Assembly: GCA_947258755.1 (NCBI GenBank)
Contig: CAMYJO010000017.1
Coordinates: forward strand, 17,907-81,906
Length of the DNA: 64,000 nt
DNA from: an uncultured Gammaproteobacteria bacterium
GTDB taxonomy: Bacteria > Pseudomonadota > Gammaproteobacteria > JAADHQ01
Direction of reading: 5' to 3'
Part shown: one piece after another, positions 57,060 through 64,000 of the stretch
Layout: every line of letters begins with the position of its first letter
Numbering within the stretch: the first letter of the stretch is position 1
Program-made: the position numbers and the translations under genes
Notes under the pieces: generated by a model
Seen by the model: only the letters and a program-made list of their open reading frames with translations
What the model was told of the DNA's origin: nothing
Databases searched by the model: none

Positions 57060-57832
57060 TATGGTTTATCGTAGCCGTAATCATGGATGATCTGCAATGC
57101 CTCATGACTGCGCATAAACGCTAAAAAGGAACGGGCTACGCTATTATCCTTTAATAATACGGCCTGCTGCTCAATTGGGGTATATAGCGCCTGCGGCACC
57201 ATCCATAAGGAGCCTTCAGGCGTTTGTCCGCGACGCTTGATCTGCGCATAGGCGACAAAGCCCAGCTCGGCATTACCACTCTTAACGAACTGATAGGCCT
57301 GGGCAATGTTTTCGCCGCGCACAATGCGTTTACGCAGACCATCCCACAACCCCTTTGCCTGTAAAATTTCTTGCGCGGCCCTGCCGTATGGGGCGAGCTT
57401 AGGGTTTGCTATTGCCAGGTGATAATACTGGCCGTGTTGCAGTACTTGGCCTTCTGGGTCCACATACTCCTTTACCGGGCTCCATAGAACTAGTTTACCA
57501 ACCGCATAGGTAAAGCGACTACCAGGCAAGGCCCTACCCTCACCCTCCAGACGCTGTGGCCGACGGCTGTCGGCAGCAAGGAAGACATCAAATGGAGCGC
57601 CGTTAATGATCTGTGCATAGTGTTTGCCGGTGGAGCCAAAGATCAGCTTAAGCTTGTGACCCGAGTTCATTTGAAACCGATGGGCAATGGGCTTGATGGC
57701 GCCCGTAAAATTACTCGCCACGGCCACGCGAATTTCCTCGGCAACTGCCTGACTTAAACCTAACATCATTAAAGCGGCCGTCAGGATACCAGTCCATGCG
57801 GAGTGTTCTCGATACAGCATCATTTCACGCAT
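57059..57832 (-). CDS. modA: Molybdate ABC transporter substrate-binding protein
   Basis: 257 residues from the ATG at 57832, chosen because the signal peptide then starts properly and the length matches relatives; an ATG three codons in is also possible. A signal peptide ends after VAEE or so, near residue 32. The mature part has the ModA pattern: [53 protein letters not shown] and [13 protein letters not shown], with Ser/Thr in the oxyanion site. The start lies 4 bases after the DM13 gene, so these genes share an operon. Confidence 0.94.
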   Translation of the reverse strand: MREMMLYREHSAWTGILTAALMMLGLSQAVAEEIRVAVASNFTGAIKPIAHRFQMNSGHKLKLIFGSTGKHYAQIINGAPFDVFLAADSRRPQRLEGEGRALPGSRFTYAVGKLVLWSPVKEYVDPEGQVLQHGQYYHLAIANPKLAPYGRAAQEILQAKGLWDGLRKRIVRGENIAQAYQFVKSGNAELGFVAYAQIKRRGQTPEGSLWMVPQALYTPIEQQAVLLKDNSVARSFLAFMRSHEALQIIHDYGYDKP

Positions 57833-57836
57833 TTGA

Positions 57837-58307
57837 CTACTGATACTTGGCAGCAGTAATAAACTGACCGAAGGCCTCGCACCAAACGACAACCGTGTTG
57901 TATGCTGCGGGATCGATGGATTCAGGCACATGCACCAGGAAGTTTTCAAATGTCTTGACGTCCCCCACTCGCACCATATCGCGTTTCAGACGATTGAAGT
58001 CTGCTTCGGTCTCGACGAATTCTGGCGAGAAATAGAGCTTATAGTCCGGGCCGGGTGCCAGTTTACCCATGAGTGAGACCGCCGACTGGCTTACTGAGAT
58101 AACCCCCTCGCCCCAATGCAGCGCATCACTGCCTGCGAGATCACGCCTGAACTCGGATTTGAATTGCGCCTGAGAGGCGACCTCAAGAACTTCGGCCTCT
58201 ACTGGAGCCGGTGGTGCTATCAGTATGGGTAAAACGTAGATACCGCCAGCAAAACCAGCAGCACCAATAACAATGTGACTGAGAATAAGCAGGAAGATTT
58301 TTTTCAT
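57837..58307 (-). CDS. DM13-domain protein upstream of modABC
   Basis: 156 residues from the ATG at 58307 (AGGGA about 9 bases upstream). One N-terminal membrane helix or uncleaved signal (KKIFLLILSHIVIGAAGFAG), then a DM13 domain (residues about 50-156): HWGEGVISVSQSAV, PDYKLYFSPEFVE, GDVKTFENFLVHVPESIDPA, and the conserved Cys in YNTVVVWCEAFGQFITAAKY. DM13 domains were proposed as cytochrome-like or electron-transfer modules because of the single conserved Cys. Only 4 bases separate it from modA, so it is likely part of the mod operon; its job there is unknown. Confidence 0.82.
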   Translation of the reverse strand: MKKIFLLILSHIVIGAAGFAGGIYVLPILIAPPAPVEAEVLEVASQAQFKSEFRRDLAGSDALHWGEGVISVSQSAVSLMGKLAPGPDYKLYFSPEFVETEADFNRLKRDMVRVGDVKTFENFLVHVPESIDPAAYNTVVVWCEAFGQFITAAKYQ

Positions 58308-58443
58308 TGTTGCATTCCCTTTGTTCTGCACAATAAAGTTCTAATAGAGCCTGACAGTTATATATCAGAATTTTGTAATCTACAAATAGTAGAGCAGAGT
58401 GAGGGTTTTCCTTAACGCCAGATCACTGATATATTCAGTTAAT

Positions 58444-58497
58444 TGGGGTCAGAGCACAATTGTTTCTAATATTAGCGGAAACTGTTCTCTGACCCCA
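58444..58497. repeat. REP-like inverted repeat (GGGGTCAGAG type)
   Basis: TGGGGTCAGAGCACA at the left (58444-58458) pairs with TGTTCTCTGACCCCA at the right (58483-58497) with one mismatch, enclosing 24 bases. GGGGTCAGAG palindromes are a common dispersed element in gammaproteobacteria, usually mobilised by REP-associated (Y1-type) transposases. No transposase lies in the window. It sits between the DM13 gene and the 3' end of the SLC13 gene. Confidence 0.8.
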
Positions 58498-58572
58498 CTT
58501 TTTTATGTTTATGGGGCAGTAGTGAGCCTGGTCCCATTGGACCTACTTATTAGTCGATTAGTCGATCTGATT

Positions 58573-60036
58573 TTACCGGATAGATGGAAGCAGCAACATG
58601 ACAAATGCGGTAATGAGTATACTGGCCAACAGATTCATCCACAAACCGGCACGGGCCATCTGCGGTATTGTGATACAACGGCTACTGAATACTATTGCAT
58701 TCGGTGGAGTGGCCACCGGCAACATGAAAGCATATGAGGCCGCCACCGCAGCGGGCACCATCAGGCTTAACGGTTCTACACCCACTGCCTCAGCCAGTGC
58801 ACCCATGACTGGCAGCACCAGAGTTGCGGTAGCAGTATTCGAGGTCACTTCAGTTAAAAAAATCACCACCAGAGTTATTACAAGTACGAGCACTACCAGA
58901 TCCACTCCACGCAAAATCGACAATTGCGTCACGATCCACTGTGTTAAACCGCTGTCACTGAAACCCTGCGCCAATGCAAAACCGCCACCAAATAACACAA
59001 GAATATCCCAGGGTAATTTTACCGCTGTGGCCCAGTCCAGCAGGAACTCACGTTTGCTAAAGTCTGACGGAATGACGAACAACAGCAGCGCTCCGGCCAT
59101 GGCAATGCTTGCATCGCTAACGCCATCCAGCGCACTGATGTTGAACAGACCGCGGCTAATCCAGCTTACTGCGACGATAGAAAAGACGATCGCCACCCAG
59201 CGTTCCTGTCGTGATATTGGACCTAATTCTATACGCTCCTTTTGAATCAGGTCAGTCATCCCCGGTTCATCACGCCGACCGACTGGATAGGCCATACGTG
59301 TGAGATAAAACCAGGCGATGCCAAGCATGACCAGTGCTAGCGGTACGCCGAAGCTCATCCACTCAGCAAAACTGATGCGCTGTTGATACTGGCTTTCTAC
59401 GACACCGGCCAGGATCGCATTGGGTGGCGTGCCGATTAGCGTAGCCACCCCGCCAATCGATGCAGCATAGGCAATGCCAAGCATTAAAGCAGTGCCAAAA
59501 ACAGGTGTTTGCTCATCTGCATCTGCACCTGACTGTTTATTACGACTCAGCTGACCGATGACGGCAAGTGCGATTGGCAACATCATCATGGCCGTCGCCG
59601 TATTGCTGATCCACATCGACAGAAACGCGGTAGCCAACATGAAACCGAGGATGATACGTGATGGACTGACACCGACACGATGTATGGTATACAGGGCGAT
59701 GCGCTTGTGTAGGTTCCATTTTTGCATGGCCATAGCGATTAAAAATCCACCCATGAACAGATATATCAGATGATTGGCGTAGGCGGTCGTAGTGGTTGAC
59801 GTTGACATGATGCCCAACAATGGAAATAACACGATCGGCAGTAGTGCAGTGGCGGCGATCGGTATCGCTTCGGTTATCCACCATGTGGCCATCAAGGTGG
59901 CAATCGCAGCCAGACTCCAGGCCGCCGGCGACATGCCCTGCGGTGGCGGCAGAACCATAATGATTATGAATAGCAGAGGGCCTAATACCAGGCCGATGAA
60001 ACGTCGCTCACACCAGATGGACCTGGTCATCGTCAT
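58573..60036 (-). CDS. SLC13/DASS-family sodium:anion symporter
   Basis: 487 residues, about 11-12 membrane helices. The family hallmarks are WWITEAIPIAATALLP near residue 50 and two SNT motifs, SNTATAMMMLPIAL (about 143) and SNTATATLVLPVMG (about 395), which bind sodium and the carboxylate of the substrate. DASS proteins carry C4-dicarboxylates, citrate or sulfate. Because the start overlaps the glutamate dehydrogenase stop (TAATG) and lies in the same operon as a 2-oxoacid oxidoreductase, a dicarboxylate such as 2-oxoglutarate or succinate is more likely than sulfate; that is inference. Confidence 0.92.
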   Translation of the reverse strand: MTMTRSIWCERRFIGLVLGPLLFIIIMVLPPPQGMSPAAWSLAAIATLMATWWITEAIPIAATALLPIVLFPLLGIMSTSTTTTAYANHLIYLFMGGFLIAMAMQKWNLHKRIALYTIHRVGVSPSRIILGFMLATAFLSMWISNTATAMMMLPIALAVIGQLSRNKQSGADADEQTPVFGTALMLGIAYAASIGGVATLIGTPPNAILAGVVESQYQQRISFAEWMSFGVPLALVMLGIAWFYLTRMAYPVGRRDEPGMTDLIQKERIELGPISRQERWVAIVFSIVAVSWISRGLFNISALDGVSDASIAMAGALLLFVIPSDFSKREFLLDWATAVKLPWDILVLFGGGFALAQGFSDSGLTQWIVTQLSILRGVDLVVLVLVITLVVIFLTEVTSNTATATLVLPVMGALAEAVGVEPLSLMVPAAVAASYAFMLPVATPPNAIVFSSRCITIPQMARAGLWMNLLASILITAFVMLLLPSIR

Positions 60037-61481
60037 TATGCTTTTGTGGCAGGATCGACAAGACCGAGGTCATAGTACGATTGTGCGATCTTGGCAATGG
60101 CAACTGCGTAGGCAGCAGTGCGGAAATCGTGAATATTTTCATTGTGCTTGATGACTTCGCGCATATCCTGAAATGCCGTACGCATTGTGTCATCCAGGCC
60201 AGAACGAACCAGGTCCAGCTCGCTGGCACCGCGCACGATGTCATTGCGCAATCCCTCTGGTGCCGCTTTCTCTGTCAACTGTTCCAGCGAATGCAGATAG
60301 GTCTGACCGCGTAATTCATCATAGCGACGTTGCAAGCGGCCAAAACGCATATGCGACAGGTTGCGTGTCCATTCGAAATAGGACACGGTGACACCACCTG
60401 CATTGACATAGATATCAGGCAGGATCGTCACACCACGATGGCGCAGTATTTCATCGGCCTCATAGGTGACCGGGCCGTTGGCGGCCTCGACGATGAGTTT
60501 GGCCTTGATGGCCATTGCATTATTGGCATGAATCTGGGATTCCAGCGCAGCCGGGATCAGGATATCGCATTCCATCTCCAGCACCTGGGCACCGTTTTCG
60601 GTATAGTCTCCACCACTAAACCCCTTCACACCATGGGTTTCAGCCAGGTGCTGGCGCAGGTTATGGATGTTCAGGCCATCCGGGTTGGTTACCGCACCGT
60701 CGCGTTCGATAACACCGATCACTTTGACATCATCTTCCTCGGACAGGAATTTCGCCGTGTGATAGCCGACCTTGCCCAGCCCCTGTATAATCACACGCTG
60801 CCCGTTCAAGCCATCGGTGATCCCTGCGGCTTCAAGCTCATCCGGATGATGAAAAAATTCCCGAAGTGCATATTGCACACCCTTGCCGGTGGCTTCGGTG
60901 CGGCCCTGTATACCGCCGCGGTTCAGGGGCTTGCCTGTGACACACGCACTTTGATTGACATCCTCGGGAAACATGCTTTTATAGGCATCGGCAATCCACA
61001 CCATTTCACGTGATGAAGTGCCCATATCAGGCGCAGGAACACTCAAGGACGGGCTGAGATATTCCTTGCGCGCCAGTTCAATACCAAAGGTATGGGTAAT
61101 TTCACGTAGTTCCGCCTCGGTGTAATTGGCCGGATTGATCAACAGCCCGCCCTTTGCACCACCAAACGGTACGTCGGCCAATGCACATTTATAACTCATC
61201 AGCGCTGCCAGGGCTTCGACCTCGTCCTGATTAACGATGGCCGCGTAACGAAGACCACCCTTGGCAGGTAGTCTATGGTTACTATGGATCGCCCACCAGC
61301 CGGTAAAGATTTCCACATTGCCACGTATGCGTACAGGAAACTTTATCTGTGATACCACATTACAGGCCTGAATGATTTTGGCGGTACTGGGGTCCAGACC
61401 GGAGGCGACTATCGCCCGGTCGACCATGCGATCCACGCACTCGCGAAACGACATACTTTCATTGCTACTTTCACTTGCCAT
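60036..61481 (-). CDS. Glutamate dehydrogenase (Glu/Leu/Phe/Val family)
   Basis: 481 residues; AGG lies 8 bases before the ATG. Catalytic N-terminal domain with HRLPAKGGLRYA and KCALADVPFGGAKGG (catalytic Lys), PAPDMGTSSREM, then the NAD(P) fold VIIQGLGKVGYHTAKFLSEE near residue 235, and AANGPVTYEADEIL. It interconverts glutamate and 2-oxoglutarate plus ammonia. Length, and an extended C-terminus of about 60 residues, fit the larger NAD-type variants rather than the 450-residue GdhA, so the cofactor is left open. It follows korB by 42 bases. Confidence 0.93.
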   Translation of the reverse strand: MASESSNESMSFRECVDRMVDRAIVASGLDPSTAKIIQACNVVSQIKFPVRIRGNVEIFTGWWAIHSNHRLPAKGGLRYAAIVNQDEVEALAALMSYKCALADVPFGGAKGGLLINPANYTEAELREITHTFGIELARKEYLSPSLSVPAPDMGTSSREMVWIADAYKSMFPEDVNQSACVTGKPLNRGGIQGRTEATGKGVQYALREFFHHPDELEAAGITDGLNGQRVIIQGLGKVGYHTAKFLSEEDDVKVIGVIERDGAVTNPDGLNIHNLRQHLAETHGVKGFSGGDYTENGAQVLEMECDILIPAALESQIHANNAMAIKAKLIVEAANGPVTYEADEILRHRGVTILPDIYVNAGGVTVSYFEWTRNLSHMRFGRLQRRYDELRGQTYLHSLEQLTEKAAPEGLRNDIVRGASELDLVRSGLDDTMRTAFQDMREVIKHNENIHDFRTAAYAVAIAKIAQSYYDLGLVDPATKA

Positions 61482-61523
61482 CTCTTTACCTGTCTTGTGC
61501 TAATGTCCTGCCAAGGTTCGAAC

Positions 61524-62531
61524 TTATCCGGATGAATGATCGTCCCCTGTCACATGAACACTCAACGCCTTAAGGAGACTATCCAAACGTGCCAGCGGTC
61601 GCCCCTCTTTGTCACAAACGGTTTGTTCCGCGGGGTCCGCAATAACATAACCCTTATGACGTTGCTTAATAGTATCCTGTAAGCGCGGTTTGCTCAGATC
61701 TTGAAAAAATACACCGGTTGGAATACGTGTATCCCATTGTTGTGCTGCACTCAGGCATTGGAGCATTTTCTGTTCTTGTACCGCTGGCCCGGCGTCGTGC
61801 GGAACGACAGGATCATACCCTTCGTCCTGCAATGAATAAAGTCGTTCCGTGACAGCGCCGAGATCCTTACCAGCATACCAATCCTTGTCATGCAGTTGGT
61901 TATAGGTTGGGCAGGGCTGTTGTATGGTCAACAAGGCCGCGCCGGGATGGCGGATAGCCTGTTCCAGCAGCTCGCACAATTGGCCGACATTATAGGCATA
62001 TCCACGACCGATCCATGTAAAACCGGCTACTAACGCCAGGGTCACTGGGTTAATATGTTCCAGTATACTCGGTTCTGACATCGCTTTGGTCTGTTCACCG
62101 TATCGAAGGGTTGGAGAGGCCTGGCCTTTGGTCAGACCGTAGACACCGTTGTCGAACAATATATATGTAAGGTCAACATTACGGCGCCCGGCATTGACCA
62201 GGTGGCCGGCGCCAATGGAGAGGCCATCACCATCACCACCCACGGCAATGACCGTGAGTGCAGGCCTGGCCAACTTGGCTCCAGTAGCAAACGGCAGTAC
62301 ACGACCATGCAAGGTGTGAATACCATAGGTCGAAAGGTAATAGGGTGTCTTTCCCGAACAACCGATGCCACCAAACACGGCGACTTGATCAGGCGTCAGA
62401 CCCATACCCGCGAGTGTCTTTTCAAGGCTACGTAGAATACCGAAATCACCGCAGCCGGCACACCAGTCATTTGCGTGGCCACTACTAAATAATGATTTCC
62501 CCAGACGTGATTCGGTTTTATTATCGCCCAT
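61524..62531 (-). CDS. korB: 2-oxoacid:ferredoxin oxidoreductase, beta subunit (2-oxoglutarate type)
   Basis: 335 residues. Thiamine-pyrophosphate-binding subunit: WCAGCGDFGILRSLEKTL at the start with Fe-S/TPP Cys, GGIGCSGKTPYYL, the TPP/Mg loop VIAVGGDGDGLSIGAGHLVN, and FDNGVYGLTKGQASPT. With the alpha subunit it makes or uses 2-oxoacyl-CoA with ferredoxin as electron partner; family resemblance favours 2-oxoglutarate (KorB/PorB). The start follows the alpha-subunit stop by 11 bases. No delta (ferredoxin) subunit gene is visible in this window. Confidence 0.88.
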   Translation of the reverse strand: MGDNKTESRLGKSLFSSGHANDWCAGCGDFGILRSLEKTLAGMGLTPDQVAVFGGIGCSGKTPYYLSTYGIHTLHGRVLPFATGAKLARPALTVIAVGGDGDGLSIGAGHLVNAGRRNVDLTYILFDNGVYGLTKGQASPTLRYGEQTKAMSEPSILEHINPVTLALVAGFTWIGRGYAYNVGQLCELLEQAIRHPGAALLTIQQPCPTYNQLHDKDWYAGKDLGAVTERLYSLQDEGYDPVVPHDAGPAVQEQKMLQCLSAAQQWDTRIPTGVFFQDLSKPRLQDTIKQRHKGYVIADPAEQTVCDKEGRPLARLDSLLKALSVHVTGDDHSSG

Positions 62532-62542
62532 CAGATCGAAGC

Positions 62543-64000
62543 CTATTCGTTAGGATTTTGCAGCACTTTTCGAGGTTTTCCGTTACCGGCATGTATCTCT
62601 TGTAATGCTGCAAACAGCGCATCGCCAGATATGGGTCGGCCGCTGTATTTGATCAGTAAATGGTCCGCGCCGCGCCCCAGGTGTTCGCGCAACAAGGCAT
62701 TTAACTGACCTGAGTAATTACATTCAACTATCACTAAAGGTACTGCATCGGCCAGCAGATCTGCAAGTTCTGCTACCGGGAACGGCCATAACAGTCGCAT
62801 CTGGATCGCCCGAACTTCGATATCTTGCTGATCCATGCGTTTGACTGCATCCCAAACTGCACCCTTTGTCGAGCCCCAGGTAAGGATGGTAAATTGAGGC
62901 ATTTCGCTGCCATAAATACGAAGTTTTTCCTGGCGAGACAGGTCATCGAGAATTTGTTGCTGCTTACGCATACGTTTTTCCATCATTTGCTCGCGTACCA
63001 CCGGGTCTTCGCTGACCTGTCCATAGACATCATGCTCTGCACCGCTGAGCCAGTGTTGTGTATTCTGCTGCCCCAGCAGTGGACGAGGTGAAATTCCCGT
63101 AGCTGTCAGCTTGAAGCGATCTACCGGCGCTGTATGCGTACCATTGTTAATTCGATCACCTCGGTCGATCTGAATATCTTCATATTGAAAACGACATAGC
63201 GTCTGGCTACTGCTGGCCAAGGCCTTATCAAGCAAGTGAATCACCGGTAATTGATAGCGTTCTGCATAATTGAATGCCTGCAGAGTGTCGTAAAAACAGT
63301 CCTCGATATCTCCAGACGCCAGGACCAGACGCGGAAACTCGCCGTGGCCAGCATGGATTACAAACTGCAAGTCACCCTGTTCAGTACGCGTGGGCATACC
63401 CGTGGACGGTCCACCACGTTGATACAGACTTACCACCAGTGGCACTTCATTCATACCAGCCCAGCCAAGACCTTCTGTCATTAGACAAAAACCGGGGCCT
63501 GAAGTTGAAGTAGCGCTACGAGCACCCGTCAACGATGCACCACATGCCATCGTAATGGCCGCGAGCTCATCCTCCACCTGCAAGACTACTGGCGTGGTAT
63601 GGCCCCCATTACGAAGTGGAACAGGTTCTTGCGCCGCAAGAAATACGCTTTCATCGGAGGCGGGACTGATGGGATAGTAGGTCTGAAATGCCAGACCTGC
63701 GGCAAGTTTGCCCAACGCCACACTCTGGCTTCCATTCAAAAAAATGGTTTCGCAATCCGCTGACTGCTTATGCAGCCAGGATTGACTGATCAATGCGCCA
63801 TGGTTTTTGGCAACGAATTGATAGGCTTTGGCAACTGCACGTACATTCAGCTTAATAACATCGGGATCATTGCCGAACACATTTTCCAACACGGTTATCA
63901 GCAGCTCGTCACTCAGTCCCAATAGTGCAGTTGACGTCGCAACGGCCAGGGTGTTGATCGCCCTACCGGCCTGTCTTCGAGATATTTTGCATTCATCCGC
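62543..64000 (-). CDS. korA: 2-oxoacid:ferredoxin oxidoreductase, alpha subunit fused to gamma domain (cut by right edge)
   Basis: The frame is open to the right edge of the window; an internal TTG at 63922 is not a plausible start because a coding-like frame (INTLAVATSTALLGLSDELL) continues beyond it. The visible N-terminal part is the end of the gamma (POR_N-like) domain seen fused in KorA; then the alpha domain begins near NGSQSVALGKLAAGLAFQTY, with TSTSGPGFCLMTEGLGWAGM and the C-terminal WGSTKGAVWDAVKRM, LLWPFPV and IVECNYSGQLNALL. It binds the acyl-CoA/ferredoxin partners with KorB. Together with the following gdh and SLC13 genes it makes a 2-oxoglutarate-centred operon. Confidence 0.88.
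   Translation of the reverse strand, partial: ADECKISRRQAGRAINTLAVATSTALLGLSDELLITVLENVFGNDPDVIKLNVRAVAKAYQFVAKNHGALISQSWLHKQSADCETIFLNGSQSVALGKLAAGLAFQTYYPISPASDESVFLAAQEPVPLRNGGHTTPVVLQVEDELAAITMACGASLTGARSATSTSGPGFCLMTEGLGWAGMNEVPLVVSLYQRGGPSTGMPTRTEQGDLQFVIHAGHGEFPRLVLASGDIEDCFYDTLQAFNYAERYQLPVIHLLDKALASSSQTLCRFQYEDIQIDRGDRINNGTHTAPVDRFKLTATGISPRPLLGQQNTQHWLSGAEHDVYGQVSEDPVVREQMMEKRMRKQQQILDDLSRQEKLRIYGSEMPQFTILTWGSTKGAVWDAVKRMDQQDIEVRAIQMRLLWPFPVAELADLLADAVPLVIVECNYSGQLNALLREHLGRGADHLLIKYSGRPISGDALFAALQEIHAGNGKPRKVLQNPNE

Noticed and set aside
58308..58572. Possible molybdenum-cofactor riboswitch upstream of the DM13-modABC operon
   Set aside because: No multi-stem fold or purine-rich core is visible; the only structure is the REP-like palindrome.
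60330..61013. Plus-strand open frame of 227 codons opposite glutamate dehydrogenase
   Set aside because: Antisense shadow of a gene with intact catalytic motifs; no start signal or recognisable domain.

Overview
The window is chromosomal DNA from a gammaproteobacterium. The evidence is a run of gene orders typical of that class: def-fmt-rsmB-DUF4390-ntrY-ntrX-trkA-trkH, LysM gene-dprA-smg-topA-tsaC, and argS next to a SPOR-domain gene and priA. OxyR keeps its two redox cysteines at exactly residues 199 and 208. No rRNA, tRNA, CRISPR array, prophage or intact insertion sequence was seen. Species or order cannot be fixed from this stretch, but it looks like a free-living aerobe or facultative aerobe with c-type cytochromes. 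Genes are tightly packed and no gene-free stretch exceeds 300 bases.

Layout. 1-905: the end of a Sel1-repeat gene and a heme-binding lipoprotein. 923-7035: gltD and gltB (glutamate synthase). 7295-13807: fructosamine-kinase family gene, 5'-3' exonuclease, SPOR protein, argS and priA, all on the minus strand. 14081-18400: an HD-GYP response regulator, then an apparent envelope-stress cassette: a frameshifted Asp/Arg repeat gene, an ECF-type sigma factor, a DUF3619-like membrane protein, a small secreted protein, a DUF3106 protein and an outer-membrane barrel. 18401-21968: response regulator, histidine kinase, secreted spondin-domain protein and thioredoxin-like protein. 22147-24954: proton-translocating transhydrogenase with a split alpha subunit. 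25215-36529: HNH nuclease, methyltransferase, Trk potassium uptake, NtrYX, rsmB, fmt and def. 36690-49224: LysM protein, dprA, smg, topA, tsaC, two envelope proteins, a DUF748 protein, hemF and a cation/proton antiporter. 49235-54542: a hydrolase-thioredoxin fusion, then oxyR, a peroxiredoxin-glutaredoxin fusion, gor and an acetyltransferase. 54608-58307: two small barrel proteins, modABC and a DM13 protein. 58573-64000: an SLC13 transporter, glutamate dehydrogenase and a two-subunit 2-oxoacid:ferredoxin oxidoreductase cut by the right edge.

How the genes work together. gltBD, glutamate dehydrogenase and the 2-oxoacid:ferredoxin oxidoreductase all meet at 2-oxoglutarate/glutamate, and NtrYX is a nitrogen or redox sensing pair. 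The oxyR block is a peroxide defence unit: the fused peroxiredoxin-glutaredoxin uses glutathione, which Gor re-reduces with NADPH, and PntAB can supply NADPH. OxyR-like ATAG-N7-CTAT sites lie before oxyR and before the peroxiredoxin gene.

The most unusual signals are these: (i) two families of heptanucleotide tandem arrays placed at gene 3' ends, in three cases encoding the stop codon; (ii) exact 11-bp-spaced GTGA direct repeats shared by the promoter regions of the response regulator and the spondin gene; (iii) an NtrX lacking a recognisable GAFTGA loop and Walker B acidic pair; (iv) the sigma-factor cassette with its frameshifted 11-residue repeat protein; (v) a periplasmic fusion of an alpha/beta-hydrolase-like domain to a TlpA thioredoxin.
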